Part shown: positions 51,801 to 60,904 of the stretch, one piece after another
Layout of the letters: each line of letters begins with the position of its first letter
Position numbering within the stretch: the first letter of the stretch is position 1
From: Zygaena filipendulae
Lineage: Eukaryota; Arthropoda; Insecta; Lepidoptera; Zygaenidae
NCBI GenBank assembly: GCA_907165275.2
Contig: OU015665.1
Location: forward strand, 2,914,001-2,978,000
Direction: 5' to 3'
Length of the DNA: 64,000 bases
Translations under genes and position numbers: made by a program
Notes under the pieces: generated by a model
Told to the model about the DNA's origin: nothing
Databases searched by the model: none
The model's input: the letters and a program-made list of their open reading frames with translations, nothing else

Positions 51801-53002
51801 ATGCGTTTATTTTGTTAAATAATTGTTCTTAACCTATGCCAACCTAGACCATAATGTACAGTAATGTGCAAATCACATTGCAACATCACAAAGGTAGGAT
51901 AGGAATGAGTTGACTTTGACTGTGAGTAGAATTTGAAAGGATTCGTTCTCTATTTTAGTTATGCGGTGGTGTCGGAATACTTTGGGCGCGGACTGTTCAA
52001 CAAGGTGACGGTGGTCACGGAGGCCTCCGCCCCGCCCCCGCCCGGGCCCGCGCCCGCCCCCGCGCCGCCCCCGCCCGCCCCCGCCGCCGCCCCCGCGCCG
52101 CCTACATACGGCCCCGGGGCAGAGGCCAAGCTGCGGCTGCAAGAGGGACAAAGCAAGCATGGTAAGGGTTCGCCGATTTTTTTTGTCAATCCTTATTAAC
52201 TTTATACTTACTTTAAGCTGGTGAAATAAGTTGTTGATACCAGATAATTTTTGATATAAAAGTAGGTACCACACCTAAAGGGAATTTTTAATATCTGTAA
52301 TATTTATTTATATTCTAGCAACAAAAAAGTCAATGAATAAATAAAATAAAAATCTCAAAATTCATCCCCAAAAACAAAACTTTCACCAAATACTTTCGTG
52401 GTCCATCATAAAACTTCATCAGTTGTAAAAATTTCAATTGCAAGGGAAACAATTATGTATTTTGTTTTATGACTGCCTTTTTCTTATTCCACTTTACGTC
52501 AGTAGGTACCTACCTACATCTAATTAATGTGATACTACTAAAATGCCTTTGCTAAGACAAAATACGTTTAAAATTTGTCAGTCTGTGTCTCATAGATTTA
52601 ATAACTGTTCGTTTCTTTTCCTCAATAGTGTTCGTGTCCAACGCGACGAAGCAAATGCCTCCGAAGGGCACCGCCGTGGTTCCCGTGCCGGAGGGCAGGA
52701 TGCGCCTGTTGGAGCGCCAGCAGTACAGCTCTAGCTTAGAAGCGAACATATCTAAGCTGGAGCCAGCAACACTCGTCCGACCGTCGCCGCACGAGCCGGC
52801 CGCGGCGCGGAGCTTGCACCCCCGAGACCAGCCTACAAGTGGCGGGGGCTCGCCGAAGATATCGGCCGCGATAACCAACGACAGTGGCAACAATCCGTTC
52901 GAGGAACACTACGATGAGACCAAAAACCCGTTCGCGGACGACCCTACCAACCCCTTTGAAGAGGCCGACGACTACGACACCAACCTGAATCCGTTTTCGT
53001 GA
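33876..53002 (+). CDS. VPS11: VPS11, core subunit of HOPS/CORVET tethering complexes, complete
   Basis: Coding exons: 33876-33890, 34150-34218, 35341-35514, 36373-36525, 36701-36831, 39015-39165, 40218-40655, 41340-41615, 43227-43446, 43877-44090, 44760-44918, 45308-45465, 47345-47426, 47901-48116, 49803-49922, 51959-52161, 52629-53002; 3,153 nt, 1,050 aa. All junctions are GT-AG and in phase. The protein starts MAFLEWRRFSFFD, has the N-terminal WD40-like propeller (to about residue 330), the clathrin-repeat alpha-solenoid (LFKKNLYDVAI, YGDHLYSK, IKTIGWLETSYVIRKYL), and a C-terminal RING-H2 (CAAC, LCQHSYHQHC, CPAC; about 795-846), then the conserved YFGRGLFNK block. Role in the family: scaffold for endosome and lysosome tethering; the RING domain contacts VPS18 and others. 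It is longer than human VPS11 (941 aa) because of a Pro/Ala-rich linker (about 875-905) and a tail with NPF at 1015, 1026, 1034 and 1047. Exons are far richer in GC than the introns. Confidence 0.95.
34265..34700. mobile_element. hAT-type foldback MITE in VPS11 intron 2
   Basis: Ends TAGAGATGCAAC and GTTGCATCTCTA are perfect inverted repeats, with further GGTATCCGG / CCGGATACC pairs inside. The flanks are identical 8-mers ACATTAAT (34257-34264 and 34701-34708). An 8-bp duplication with TAG-type ends fits hAT elements. 436 bp, no transposase. Confidence 0.85.
34951..35273. mobile_element. CRE-MITE copy in VPS11 intron 2
   Basis: Inverted ends GCATGTTGACTAATTTTTATT and AAAAGTCGTCAACATCCC. It has two intact TGACGTCA palindromes (GCGTGACGTCACTATT and TTAGTGACGTCACGACC). 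It ends about 70 bp before exon 3. Confidence 0.75.
37022..37220 (-). mobile_element. Helitron-like repeat in VPS11 intron 5
   Basis: Headed by TACTAGCTGTTCACTGCGGTTTACCCCGCG, then GAGTTCTGGCGGGAATTCCGG and TATAATATTAGTATAGA, the complement of the usual 5' TCTATACTAATATTATA. Both Helitron-like ends are thus present. Confidence 0.55.
37223..37920 (+). repeat. Dispersed ~690 bp repeat, copy 2, in VPS11 intron 5
   Basis: Collinear with 5794-6480, including GGGGAGTCCGTTTCTACACAGG, GGGGCAGAGCTGT and TACTGAAGGATACCTCAACCCC. The two copies differ by scattered substitutions only, so they come from one family. Family not recognised. Confidence 0.65.
37921..38235 (+). repeat. Lepidopteran dispersed repeat ending CGAGCCGACTCGCACTTGACCGG
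   Basis: Contains AAGGGTAAAACGGGACCCTATTACTAAGACTTCGCTGTCCGTCCGTCC and TATGGTACGGAATCCTTCGTGCGCGAGCC-like blocks. The inverted counterpart lies at about 45700-46155 (CCGTCCAAGTGCGATTCGGACTTGCGCACGAAG). It is a common lepidopteran repeat type; class not assigned here. Confidence 0.5.
38236..38525 (-). mobile_element. Helitron-like repeat, third copy of the 8129 subfamily
   Basis: The complement of this segment matches 8129-8445: AGTAGAATCCGCGATTC, TTGACA(A)AAATTGAGAGGGCG, ACAGACAG, and TATAGGCATTGTTTCACTTAAATTAGATGTTGG. The 3' hairpin is replaced by the neighbouring repeat. Confidence 0.5.
38649..38925. mobile_element. CRE-MITE copy, 90 bp before VPS11 exon 6
   Basis: Ends TGTCAACTTTTTTTTAATCTG and AAAAGTCGTCAACATCCCTA. 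One intact palindrome (TTAGTGACGTCACGAGC); the second is lost. Confidence 0.7.
39312..39660 (-). mobile_element. Two decayed Helitron-like repeats in VPS11 intron 6
   Basis: Starts CAACTAGCGATTTTACCTGCG, with GGAGATGCCGCTGGAATTCCGGGATAAAAGTA; a second unit contains ATCCGTTCAGTTGTTTTTCAATTTATCGCGA. Both are diverged from the younger copies. Confidence 0.4.
39888..40207. mobile_element. CRE-MITE, best full-length copy; abuts VPS11 exon 7
   Basis: About 320 bp with inverted ends GGGATGTGGACTA and the complement of GGGCATGTCGATTA. Inner arms ACACGTATTTTTTGCTTTTTT / AAAAAAGGAAAAAATACGTGT are also inverted. Two intact TGACGTCA palindromes (CGTGACGTCACTAACC and AGTGACGTCACGCG). The element ends at about 40207; the acceptor AG is at 40216-40217 and the exon starts at 40218. 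The interior is non-coding. Confidence 0.8.
40735..40950 (-). mobile_element. Helitron-like repeat fragment after VPS11 exon 7
   Basis: Blocks GTTTCGCCTGCGGTCATTTTGGAGTTCCCGCGGGAGTTCC, TGAATCACTCTATGTATTAGTGAAAATGCATGAAAATCCGT and GTTTATCGCGAACAGGCAGACC match the family. The CTAG end is mutated. Confidence 0.45.
41931..42415 (-). mobile_element. Retroelement Pol C-terminal fragment in VPS11 intron 8
   Basis: A minus-strand frame of 127 codons (41941-42324) reads, in short pieces, VPWRRGRCLPWDATCVRTFA, GAAAEMAALKKRDKYAALEQ, IFVHLAVETMGCLGSDAKEF, RRIRERGGDPRSRSFLVQR and LSIAIQRGNAASIVGTFA. This pattern (WDAT, FA-SH, GAAAE...KY, VETxG, TGDPR-like, QRISxAIQRGNA) is one I know from the C-terminal ends of reverse-transcriptase ORFs in many animal genomes. 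The flanks carry other repeat pieces. It is a fragment with no own start or catalytic motif, antisense to VPS11. The exact element class is not determined. Confidence 0.6.
42425..42570 (+). repeat. Helitron-like repeat fragment
   Basis: Contains GGAATTCACACAGGAACTCCAAAATAGTCC, AACATCAGCTAATTAGCAGTGAAAGTTCC and GGTCCAACCGTTTCGGAGATTAGCCGGAACAAACAGACAG, matching blocks at 6720-6960 and 19690-19800. Confidence 0.45.
45000..45100. mobile_element. CRE-MITE fragment in VPS11 intron 11
   Basis: Retains CGTTAGTGACGTCACGCTAAATTTCAATTCAATGTATCG and GTACGTGTTCAATATTG, one half of the element with one intact TGACGTCA. Confidence 0.6.
45497..45580. repeat. CA/CG-type microsatellite just after VPS11 exon 12
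   Basis: An interrupted run of CACG and CA units begins about 30 bp after the exon 12 donor. It creates long open frames of Thr-His repeats and, on the other strand, Cys-Val repeats, which are artefacts. Confidence 0.9.
46568..47187. mobile_element. hAT-type non-autonomous element in VPS11 intron 12
   Basis: Left end CAGTCTTTCTCAAAGTGG, right end (complement) CAGTGATTCTCAAACTTA; both match the CAGTG-TTCTCAA ends of many hAT elements. Flanked by identical 8-mers ATCTAGAG (46560-46567 and 47188-47195). Inside each end lies a run around GGGGGCG. 620 bp, AT-rich interior, no transposase frame. Confidence 0.85.
48201..48435. mobile_element. Foldback MITE with GATAAGCAATA ends, copy 2, in VPS11 intron 14
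   Basis: An inverted copy of 7401-7634. It interrupts a Helitron-like repeat at GTTTGTTACTCAATC / AATCACGCAGAAACGG, leaving AATC on both sides, a 4-bp target duplication. Confidence 0.8.
48436..48585 (+). mobile_element. Helitron-like repeat, 3' half
   Basis: Continues from before the nested MITE: GGCTGAACGGATTTGGATGAAATTTGGCATG, GGGGTACAGAGATGGACAATAGGGTACTTTTTATCCC, and the end GTGGGTGAAACCGCGGGACACAGCTAG. Confidence 0.6.
48843..49520. repeat. Dispersed repeat copy 2, split by a CRE-MITE
   Basis: Counterpart of 1150-2115. Starts GTGGGCATCCAAGCAAAAAGATG and ends near GTGGACGCCCAC; interrupted at about 49060-49352 by a CRE-MITE. Order of blocks is the same in both copies. Confidence 0.6.
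49060..49352. mobile_element. CRE-MITE copy in VPS11 intron 14
   Basis: Contains TTTTTTAGTCCATCGTGTAG, GCGTGACGTCACAATTC, ATTGACGTCACGAGC and CTAATTAGAATTTTGATATTC. Two intact TGACGTCA sites. Younger than the repeat it sits in. Confidence 0.75.
50050..51958. other. VPS11 intron 15
   Basis: Long AT-rich intron. It begins with a C-rich low-complexity run (49930-50045). ORFs here show no similarity. A GGAGG-bearing lepidopteran repeat piece (CAACTTCAAAAAAGGAGG) sits at about 50218. Nothing else recognised. Confidence 0.5.
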
Positions 53003-53507
53003 ACTGTGCAGTTTGTAATCACTTTGGGTTTCGTCACGTGACATGTGAAGAGAGTCTGACTGATTTGATCTAACGTCAGCTCTACGTTATCTCTGTGAAC
53101 TGTGATCGAGTCACGTCTTCATTTTATTAGTGAAATTTCCGTGATATCTAAATTAAGTTGTCATATAAAATTGACTGTTAGTATTTTTTTATTGAACGCG
53201 CATAATATGTTGGCTTATTTTTTAATCTTTCGCTTTAGCATAAATAGGGAAAATTCCGAGAAACCACATAAGAGTGTTAATTTGATTTAAAATTTCGCTG
53301 GATGCGCTGAATATCTTTGTGTCATTCTATGTGTTAAATATTGTTTCCAAAAATTCGGATATCGACCAAACCATTCACTACAGTCAGGTGAACCATTGAG
53401 TGAGTGCCGTGAGCTATGTTGCAAGAGTAACTTTAACTGTTAATACAAAAACGTGATTTGTTGCAGTTTTAGGTAAATAAATTCAATGCTGATATAATAT
53501 TTATATA
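53003..53507 (+). other. VPS11 3' UTR
   Basis: Non-coding sequence after the VPS11 stop. A polyadenylation hexamer AATAAA is at 53476-53481, 27 bp before the left end of the transposon at 53508. Further AATAAA motifs lie beyond that transposon, near 56097 and 56209. Confidence 0.55.
53476..53481 (+). promoter_or_regulatory. Candidate VPS11 polyadenylation signal
   Basis: AATAAA, 474 nt after the VPS11 stop codon. The expected cleavage zone 10-30 nt downstream reaches the transposon border. Confidence 0.4.
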
Positions 53508-56068
53508 TGTCGTAGGATAATTTGATACTTCGAATCTTCGCGAAAATCCTAGGGGTTTTGCGAAAACGCGGATAATTAGACATAGGCGAAAAATTATCAA
53601 ATCTTACTGGACAAAGTCAGGATTTTTGCGAAAATACTCGTCGTTCTAGTAAGATTTGATGTGCTCAACACTGATTGGCTACAATTTTGCTGGCTGACTT
53701 CTAATTGGTTCCTAGTTTGCCGATGATTAACTTCAAGTATTGTATCATAGAGTTATGAAGGTTTAGAATAGGTGAGAAAGGAAAATCACTAAATTGATTT
53801 TTATAAACTTTTTATTGAAAATTTTAGTATGTATGTTGTTTTCTACAGACAATAGGAGATCTCAGTGGTAGTAAAAAAAAATGATCCAATTTTAGGGTGT
53901 AATCCATAAATTGGATGAAACTGGTTGGGTAAACAATTAGTTTAATAGTGCAACAATGGAATTGATCAGTCTTGTGAATTAAAGTCTTGAGATAAAATCA
54001 CTCATTCATCAGCCTTCTCTTCTCTTATACAGCTAAACTTAAGATATATTGAGGCAAAATTATTATCACATTCTGGTTCACTTATAGTGAACAAAATTAG
54101 TTATTTACAACAAATTATTATCGAATTAGCAAAAATAGGAAAAAATAGACTTATTCAAAGACCTAAACACAATTATGTATTTATAACATGACATAATGCT
54201 TAATATATATATTTGTTTTTATTTTGTTAATAGTAAGCAAAAATTAAAAGATCGAATAATCACAGAACAAAAGATAATTAAATACGTCACTAATGTGAAA
54301 CTTACGCTGAGTTGCATGGACCTGTAACATTGGAGTTGCAATGCAAGCACAGCTGCGTTTAGTAGTTAAGATCCTTTCCTAGAGAGTTAAGATCCTTTCT
54401 TCTCAGTATCAGAAGTTTTTCTTCACCTACACTCATCACGTCGTATTTTTTTGCATTTCTATACTGTTGTTGTGGAAGGACTGTACAATAAGCACCCTCG
54501 ATTTTTAATAGTTACAATTTTTTTTTGGATAGAATAGTGTGTTTATAGTGTATTCCTCAAATCCGCAAATTACGGAAATGCATAATTTTCGAGAAAAAAT
54601 AATAATAAAAAACCTTACTCAATTTACGATAATATTTTGACTTTGGCGCATCGCCGGCCGCTACCGCGGCACGCTCGCTACGCTCGCTCGGCTCGCGCGA
54701 TTTGGTCAACAATGCAAACCTAACCTAACCAACTCAAGTTTAACAAATTTTCATTTTCATTAGCAAATTATAATAATCAAAGATAATAATATAATCACTT
54801 TAACAATACATGTAATAGGCGCCATCATCAAAAAAGTAGAAGAAGAAGAACAGACAGATTCCAAAAATTACGTTCCATTATTGGGGGTTGTTACAAATGT
54901 CATATAATTTTTTTCAATCTTAAAGCACTTTAATTAACTATTTATTTACTTGGTGTGTTACAGGTTCTTATGTTTTCATTACAATTATAGCTATTCATAA
55001 ATAAAAAAGATAATAAAACTGAAAAACATTATTAACAAACATTAATACTCGCTAACACTTTGTCCGAACGTAAAACGCAACACAATTCTTACAAAGTCTA
55101 TGGCAAATGGTTGACTCATCGCGGAGTTTTATATGAAAATAACAAAACTTTAGTATTTTTTTTTTCGAAAACGATGAGTTTCCGTAATTATTAGGGATTT
55201 TATGTGAAGTTATATTAAGCAAAGTCCCACACACATAAAAAATATGAAACTCGAAATCGCGGGTGCTTATTGTACAGTTGAGCCGTTGTTGTGTTTTTGG
55301 TTGCTTAAGTACACTCGCAGTGTTAAATTGTTCAATTGAATTTATTACAGCATTTACGCGTTCTTTAGTCCATTCTGGTTTAGTTGTACCGTCAACTCTA
55401 TTATCGTAAAACTTTCTTAACTCTATGTAAAATTTGTCTTTATCGGAGATTACCTCCAAATTCTCCGATTCTGCTGAAGGTTGAACATCATTCTCTGTCG
55501 AATCTGTCATAATTATATGAAAACCAAACCTCCTATTCATACCGTTTCTTAGTTCAAGTCCAATTTTATAGTCCACTTTTAACACAATGACAAACAAAAC
55601 ACCGCTAAACCAATCTCGAAAGCAATGTTGTTGTTGAGTGGTTGACTAAGACTTTTATGATATATGACACTATGTACATCCGTGTAGCACTTTTATTTAC
55701 CACTTTATTTAAGTCCAAGTAGGTACACTATTTACGATAAAAAACAAAACACTTCATGAACACTTCTGCAATTTAACTCAGACACAAACGTAAACAAATA
55801 ACGTGCGGCAACAAATGATTGACATTTAAGACGTCAACCAATCAGAGACGATCTCTTATTGAACGCGCTGACCGACCAATCAGCGTTCTTATTTCATAAC
55901 AGCCAGCGTTTCGTTTCGCAATATTGCTATAGTAACGAGCATTTTCGCAAAAATCCTGACTTTGTCCAGTAAGATTTGATAATTTTTCGCCTATGTCTAA
56001 TTATCCGCGTTTTCGCAAAACCCCTAGGATTTTCGCGAAGATTCGAAGTATCAAATTATCCTACGACA
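53508..56068 (-). mobile_element. DNA transposon with long near-perfect inverted ends and a Ginger-like ORF
   Basis: The left end (TGTCGTAGGATAATTTGATA, on to about 53635) recurs as an almost exact inverted copy at about 55938-56068. Ends are TGT...ACA, flanked by TATATA on both sides (a 4-6 bp duplication; the exact length is ambiguous because of the AT repeat). Inside, a minus-strand ORF of 181 codons (55052-55597) contains an in-frame MTDSTEND start and the stretch KDKFYIELRKFYDNRV...EWTKERVNAVINSI...NTASVLKQPKTQQRL. This resembles the region before the zinc finger and integrase core in Ginger/KRBA2-type transposases. TGT ends and a 4-bp-class duplication also fit Ginger. The DDE integrase core is not visible, so this copy is probably non-autonomous, or the core was deleted. 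A GC-rich patch lies at 54650-54705. Confidence 0.65.
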
Positions 56069-57750
56069 TATATACCAATCTATAAGAACAATGTTAAATA
56101 AAGTCAAGAATATACAATATAGTATGTAAGCAGTTACGTCACGTGTTGATATTTATTTTGAATGTTTATAGTCCTTTTGTATCGCTTAAGATGATCTATG
56201 TAAGTAATAAAGATAATTATATTTAATAAATATATATATAATATTTAATGCTGAATTTATAGTCATTCTTTCTAAATAGTACCCTTAACCAAAAATGACG
56301 CTTATTCCGTTCTGACCATCTGCTAGTTGTTCCTACTTAAACTATTATTACTCTTGGAAACGTATTAACCTGTATTAAATAACCTTCCTTTTTCATCTTT
56401 AACAATATCAGTTGATATAATAATTTAGTGGATCGGACATAAAAAAATCCTAATGTAAGTTCCACGGGTTCTTAGTTAACACATGACCCTGATGTGAGAT
56501 TGACAAATCCATAGCTAATGTCACATTATTTTGTGACATCCTTTGTGATTGAGATATGACGCAAGAATATAATTATATCATGCTGACATCATTTTATGTC
56601 AGAACGGTATAAGCGTTCCGACAATACAATCTTTTGTGATTTACACTAATTTATTGTTAGAGGGGTGTATAATAATAATAGAACCAAGTCATCACAACAA
56701 TAGCACTTTCCAAACTAGTCCTTCACTACCGCTTCCATTAATACCTATTTATTATATTATCAACGGCCTCTATCGAAATATCCATTTTTTCCCATATATT
56801 TTGAATAGTATTATATTTTCTGTGATTTTGACTAAGGTTTAGAGTTGCTTGCTCTACACGAGATCTGCAGGGTAATTATGTAACTTTTGTTGCTATCATA
56901 TTTCAGTTTCAATTAGAAAAATTTAGGTAGCTAACTTTTGATGTGTATTCATTTTGGTTGATTGCTATAAATGTTGTAGGTGTCAAAACATGCATATTGT
57001 AATCGCAAAACCACCATGTTTTTGATTGCAACCGAAAAATGATAGAAACAAAAGTCAGAGGGGCTATTATGTAACTTTTTATGTAATCAAAAACATGGCG
57101 GTATACAATATGCACGTTTTGGCACCTGCAATATCTAGCAATCTACCAAAATAAACGTATTTGAAAAGTTGAAGCTGCCTAAATATGCTCAATTCATCAC
57201 AAAACCGCTATGTTTGCGATTGAAATCGAAAAATGATAGCAACAAAAGTTACATAATCGCCCTACTGATAACTTTTTGACAGTGCGAGTTATATTATGGT
57301 TTCGTCTTGGCCACATTTTGTTTGAAAATGTTTTTGGTGGGATTTGATCAGATTTCAAATCGGTGCCCTGCAGAAGGGTGACACTTGTGTGGAATTATTT
57401 CATTGCTTTTGAGGAGTGGGAAGGAAAACAATGGTTTGGAAATTTTCAAAGCATTTTATTTATTTATGACCTTTAACACTGTGTATAATATATTTTGATA
57501 GTACATTTAGAGCAATGAGTAATATTACCAATTATTACATTGTTTTTATTTTCATTAAATTGAATGAAATTGGTAAATTATATTTTTATAATATATATTA
57601 TAATTTATTTTTAAACACCATTCTCGCGCAACAATCAACAATCACTATTGTAATCACCAGGCGCGGCCGAGAGAGGGCGCACTTCGTATCCTGACTTTAT
57701 TAATATACAATAATAATAAAAGCATCCAAAACATAATATCAAATGAGCCT
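56069..57750. other. Intergenic between VPS11 and unc-104, MITE-containing
   Basis: AT-rich. Apart from two overlapping foldback MITE copies at 56865-57266, no gene, exon or RNA was recognised. Confidence 0.5.
56865..57266. mobile_element. Two overlapping GGGCTATTATGTAACTTTT foldback MITEs
   Basis: Copy A runs from GGGTAATTATGTAACTTTTGTTGC to about 57060 and copy B from GAGGGGCTATTATGTAAC to AAAGTTACATAATCGCCCTACTG. Both contain ATGCA(T/C)(A/G)TT and TCTAGCAATC or TTGATTGCTATAAATG blocks shared with 19276-19475. The two share their junction. Confidence 0.6.
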
Positions 57751-57753
57751 TAT

Positions 57754-58920
57754 TTGGAAACCTCAGCCGCATCTCTATCAAACCCCAAATATAAAGTAAT
57801 TACCGATAACACAAAAAAAGAACAATCGAAACGAACAATAACAGCTACTTCTACAAAAATAGCAGCACAGCTTAAACAGTATAGTAAGTTTATAAAAAAA
57901 TATATAATCCAGCCGACAGCTGTATCTCTAGTCTTTTTAATAAATATTATTTTTAATCGAATTATAAAAATATTCAATACAATAAAAAGTAACTTAATAA
58001 CAATGCAAATGAAATTTCCCAAAAAACCCAGCAGATCGCTCCCGAGTGGATCACATCCTCGCACCAGTCGCACGACACACTCTTATTACTTTTTTTATCA
58101 CTATTCGCCTACATAAACATAATTTGCTATGCAAATAGATAGGTATTTGTCAAAGGAAATTCGAAAGTACGACAGTTGTACACTTTGGAATGTTACATAA
58201 AATGACTAGAAAAAATAATAGTGAATAATATAATTATTACAATAATAACATTGTCATTCAATTTGAGATCTTATTGTTCATAGGTTTTTTCTTTGCTACG
58301 TTAGTATATTTAACTTCGTTCCAAGAAACAGCGAAGAAAGTGCCTAAATATATAATATATTTATTAAATTTTATTATTGGACATAAATTCGAGATAGGAG
58401 ATGAGCATTTCATATTAGAGAAAGCACATCATAAATAAATAATTTCCGCACGTTATCAAACATTGTAAGGCTATACAAAAGGAAATTTAATGTCGACAAT
58501 CACTGTTTCAGTTAGTTTATTTTTTAAGAAATATAACATACAGCATGTCTAAATTTTTGAATAATACTTTTTCTCAACTTACCTCTATTTTAAAACTACT
58601 ATTTTTTATTATCATAAAGGATATTCACTAAGTGTTTTTTTTTAGCCAAGTATGAGTCTACGACCCAAGTGAGTCAAGCCAGTGCTTTTGGACTGTTTTG
58701 TTTGAACATAGTAAAGCGGTATTCATATCATAATTCTTCGAAACTAGTACATATTATTTTAAATAATATAATCGTCAACGGTACATCTAAAATTTATTTA
58801 CACCGACGAAAAGTCCACTTAAGCTTATGTTGTTCTTTAACTAGCGTAGAGAATATTTTTATTTGTCATTCTATACGAATTTTAAACAGTCAATGCTATA
58901 AGCGACAGAAGTTTAGTTAA
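57754..58920 (+). other. Three unrecognised ORFs; no gene model possible
   Basis: ORFs at 57754-58116 (120 codons, Lys/Thr-rich with a hydrophobic stretch), about 58266-58437 (open frame with FFFATLVYLTSF and a stop, no Met) and 58669-58920. A TTTTTTTTTAG acceptor at 58643 and a GTGAGT donor after CGACCCAA at about 58667 would frame a 23-nt micro-exon. None resembles a family I know. Codon composition is AT-rich like the intergenic DNA. They may be noise or the remains of an old gene. Confidence 0.2.
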
Positions 58921-60704
58921 ATTATGAGTTATACAAATCACATTCACTGAAGCGGTAACGAGAGTTCGTAGTTACACTGATTTGAAATTAACCAAACCAA
59001 GATAACTTTTAAACTTATTGGTAAGTACATACTCGTATATTATATAAATATAAAACTACCCATCAATTTAGTTAACGACAATGATGATTGTAATTCACAT
59101 TTATGTATTAAAATATAAACGGGTAAACTATGGTATGGACTGCTAAAGACCACGGAGAGATGTTGCAACGACAACATGCCCAAGTGCGTAGCGGTTATTT
59201 CTATCAAACTGTACCGCGACAGCAGCTGAGAAAAATATGAAGCGGAAATTCATATTACACCTACTTTATACAATCAAATAACACATAAGATTCCCGATCA
59301 CAAATCAAACGCTAATCAGGACGTAGGATTTTTGACATTCTTATGTTACACTAACGTAATAGAACGATAAATAAATAATTTATTCCAATAATATAAATAA
59401 ACTAGCAATAATACGAGATATTATTCCTACATTAACTACAATCTCTTTATTTTTCTCCTTCATTAGTAATGTTATTTACAGTGAAATCATAGGTTACGTA
59501 TGACGTAATAATCTATCCGCCTACCGCCCGATCGAAGGCTTTAATGAGCCTCAAAAAAATATTTATTTACCCTAACGCCCCAAGTCATACGTATATACAA
59601 GGTAAGTACATTACATAATCGTAGGTACGATTGGTATATATGTATTTCATGAGTACCTACAATATCTTGACAAGTCATTGTTATATTCATCTGGAGTCCA
59701 TCGCATCGCCCCACTTTTGTGCTTTTTTTAACAATAATTATTTTGCGTACATTTTTATTGCAAATAAATAAGTTGAACCATCTTGTGGACAGTATTGTCA
59801 GTCAGTGAATAAAGGTCCCTATAACACGATAAATACAATAAAAATGTCATTAATTTAATCAAAGACCTTATATCTAAATACGCGTACATTATATTTTTAG
59901 ATACTTTATAATATAGCACGAACTTTATGTTCTAATTAATGTGTTTGTTCATTTATTGCGCTACAAGGACCGAAGTTCGAGTCCGGAACGGAACTTTTCC
60001 AATGAAATTTCGCTATAATTTTTTAAGTAAGATTAATGAAAAGTTCCAAATTTCGAACAAATAATATACAAACATGCATTCTGCATTAAACATAATTTTT
60101 AAATGGTGCGAATAAGGTGCAGTCAACACCAAAGTAAATGATCGCTTTTGAAGTTTTTACAAGCAACGATAAACGTGATCAATAGAAGTTTTTGTTGTTG
60201 TTGAATACTGTACTGTATACCTAATTCTTTCTATAGCTATATATTTAACATACATTGAAACAGCCCGCGCGGTTATATCTATCTATATCTTTCCATAAAA
60301 TTCATTCGATATAAATAGTATATTATTATCAATCTTCATTTACCCCGTCTCTGTAGCAGTGCACCGGTTTGGTCCCGACTCGCATTTCTCTTTACAGTAT
60401 AAAAACATATTTTTATACTAATAATATTACGTATCATTCGTGTAATATACATAGAAATAAATTCCAGCAGATAACTTTGGTATATAATATTGTTACTATA
60501 TATAAGAATAATTAGAGATATGCAAAAGTAATTGATATAATTTCATATGTAGATATTATAAAATATCTTTTTTTGCGACAAATTAATGACAATTTATGAG
60601 CCCTGAAAAATTCCTTATTGTTCCACCAAACCAGTCACTTATACTAAAAGATTTTTACACATTCAGTTGCACTCCTTAGTTCATTCAAATTTAATTTGGC
60701 AAAA

Positions 60705-60809
60705 ATGGATGTTATGGGTGTTACGGCCACCATTTTAGGGATGCAAATGTCTAATGTTTCCCTAACCGACGCGACCATGCAGTTTAGATACGATCGGCAT
60801 CGAAAGTAA
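60705..60809 (+). other. Small ORF ending at a good splice donor
   Basis: ATG at 60705 in good context (CAAAAATGG) reads MDVMGVTATILGMQMSNV and on to RYDRHRK, then TAA, but a GTAAGTTTTTTT donor overlaps the stop. It could be a first coding exon on the plus strand. No following exon was identified and it lies inside the unc-104 3' region, so the call is weak. Confidence 0.2.
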
Positions 60810-60904
60810 GTTTTTTTGTTCATTTAAAAAGTGGCTACAGACGGTTCAATTTTACACTCAATCTGTCGAATCGAATCGATAAACCTATGCCTTCTGAGAT
60901 CTGC

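Noticed and set aside
54716..54732. CCTAACCTAACC, like the insect telomere repeat
   Set aside because: Only about two and a half units inside a transposon; too short to be telomeric.
59970..60000. B-box-like GTTCGAGTCC
   Set aside because: No A-box at the proper distance and no cloverleaf; probably a chance match or SINE relic.
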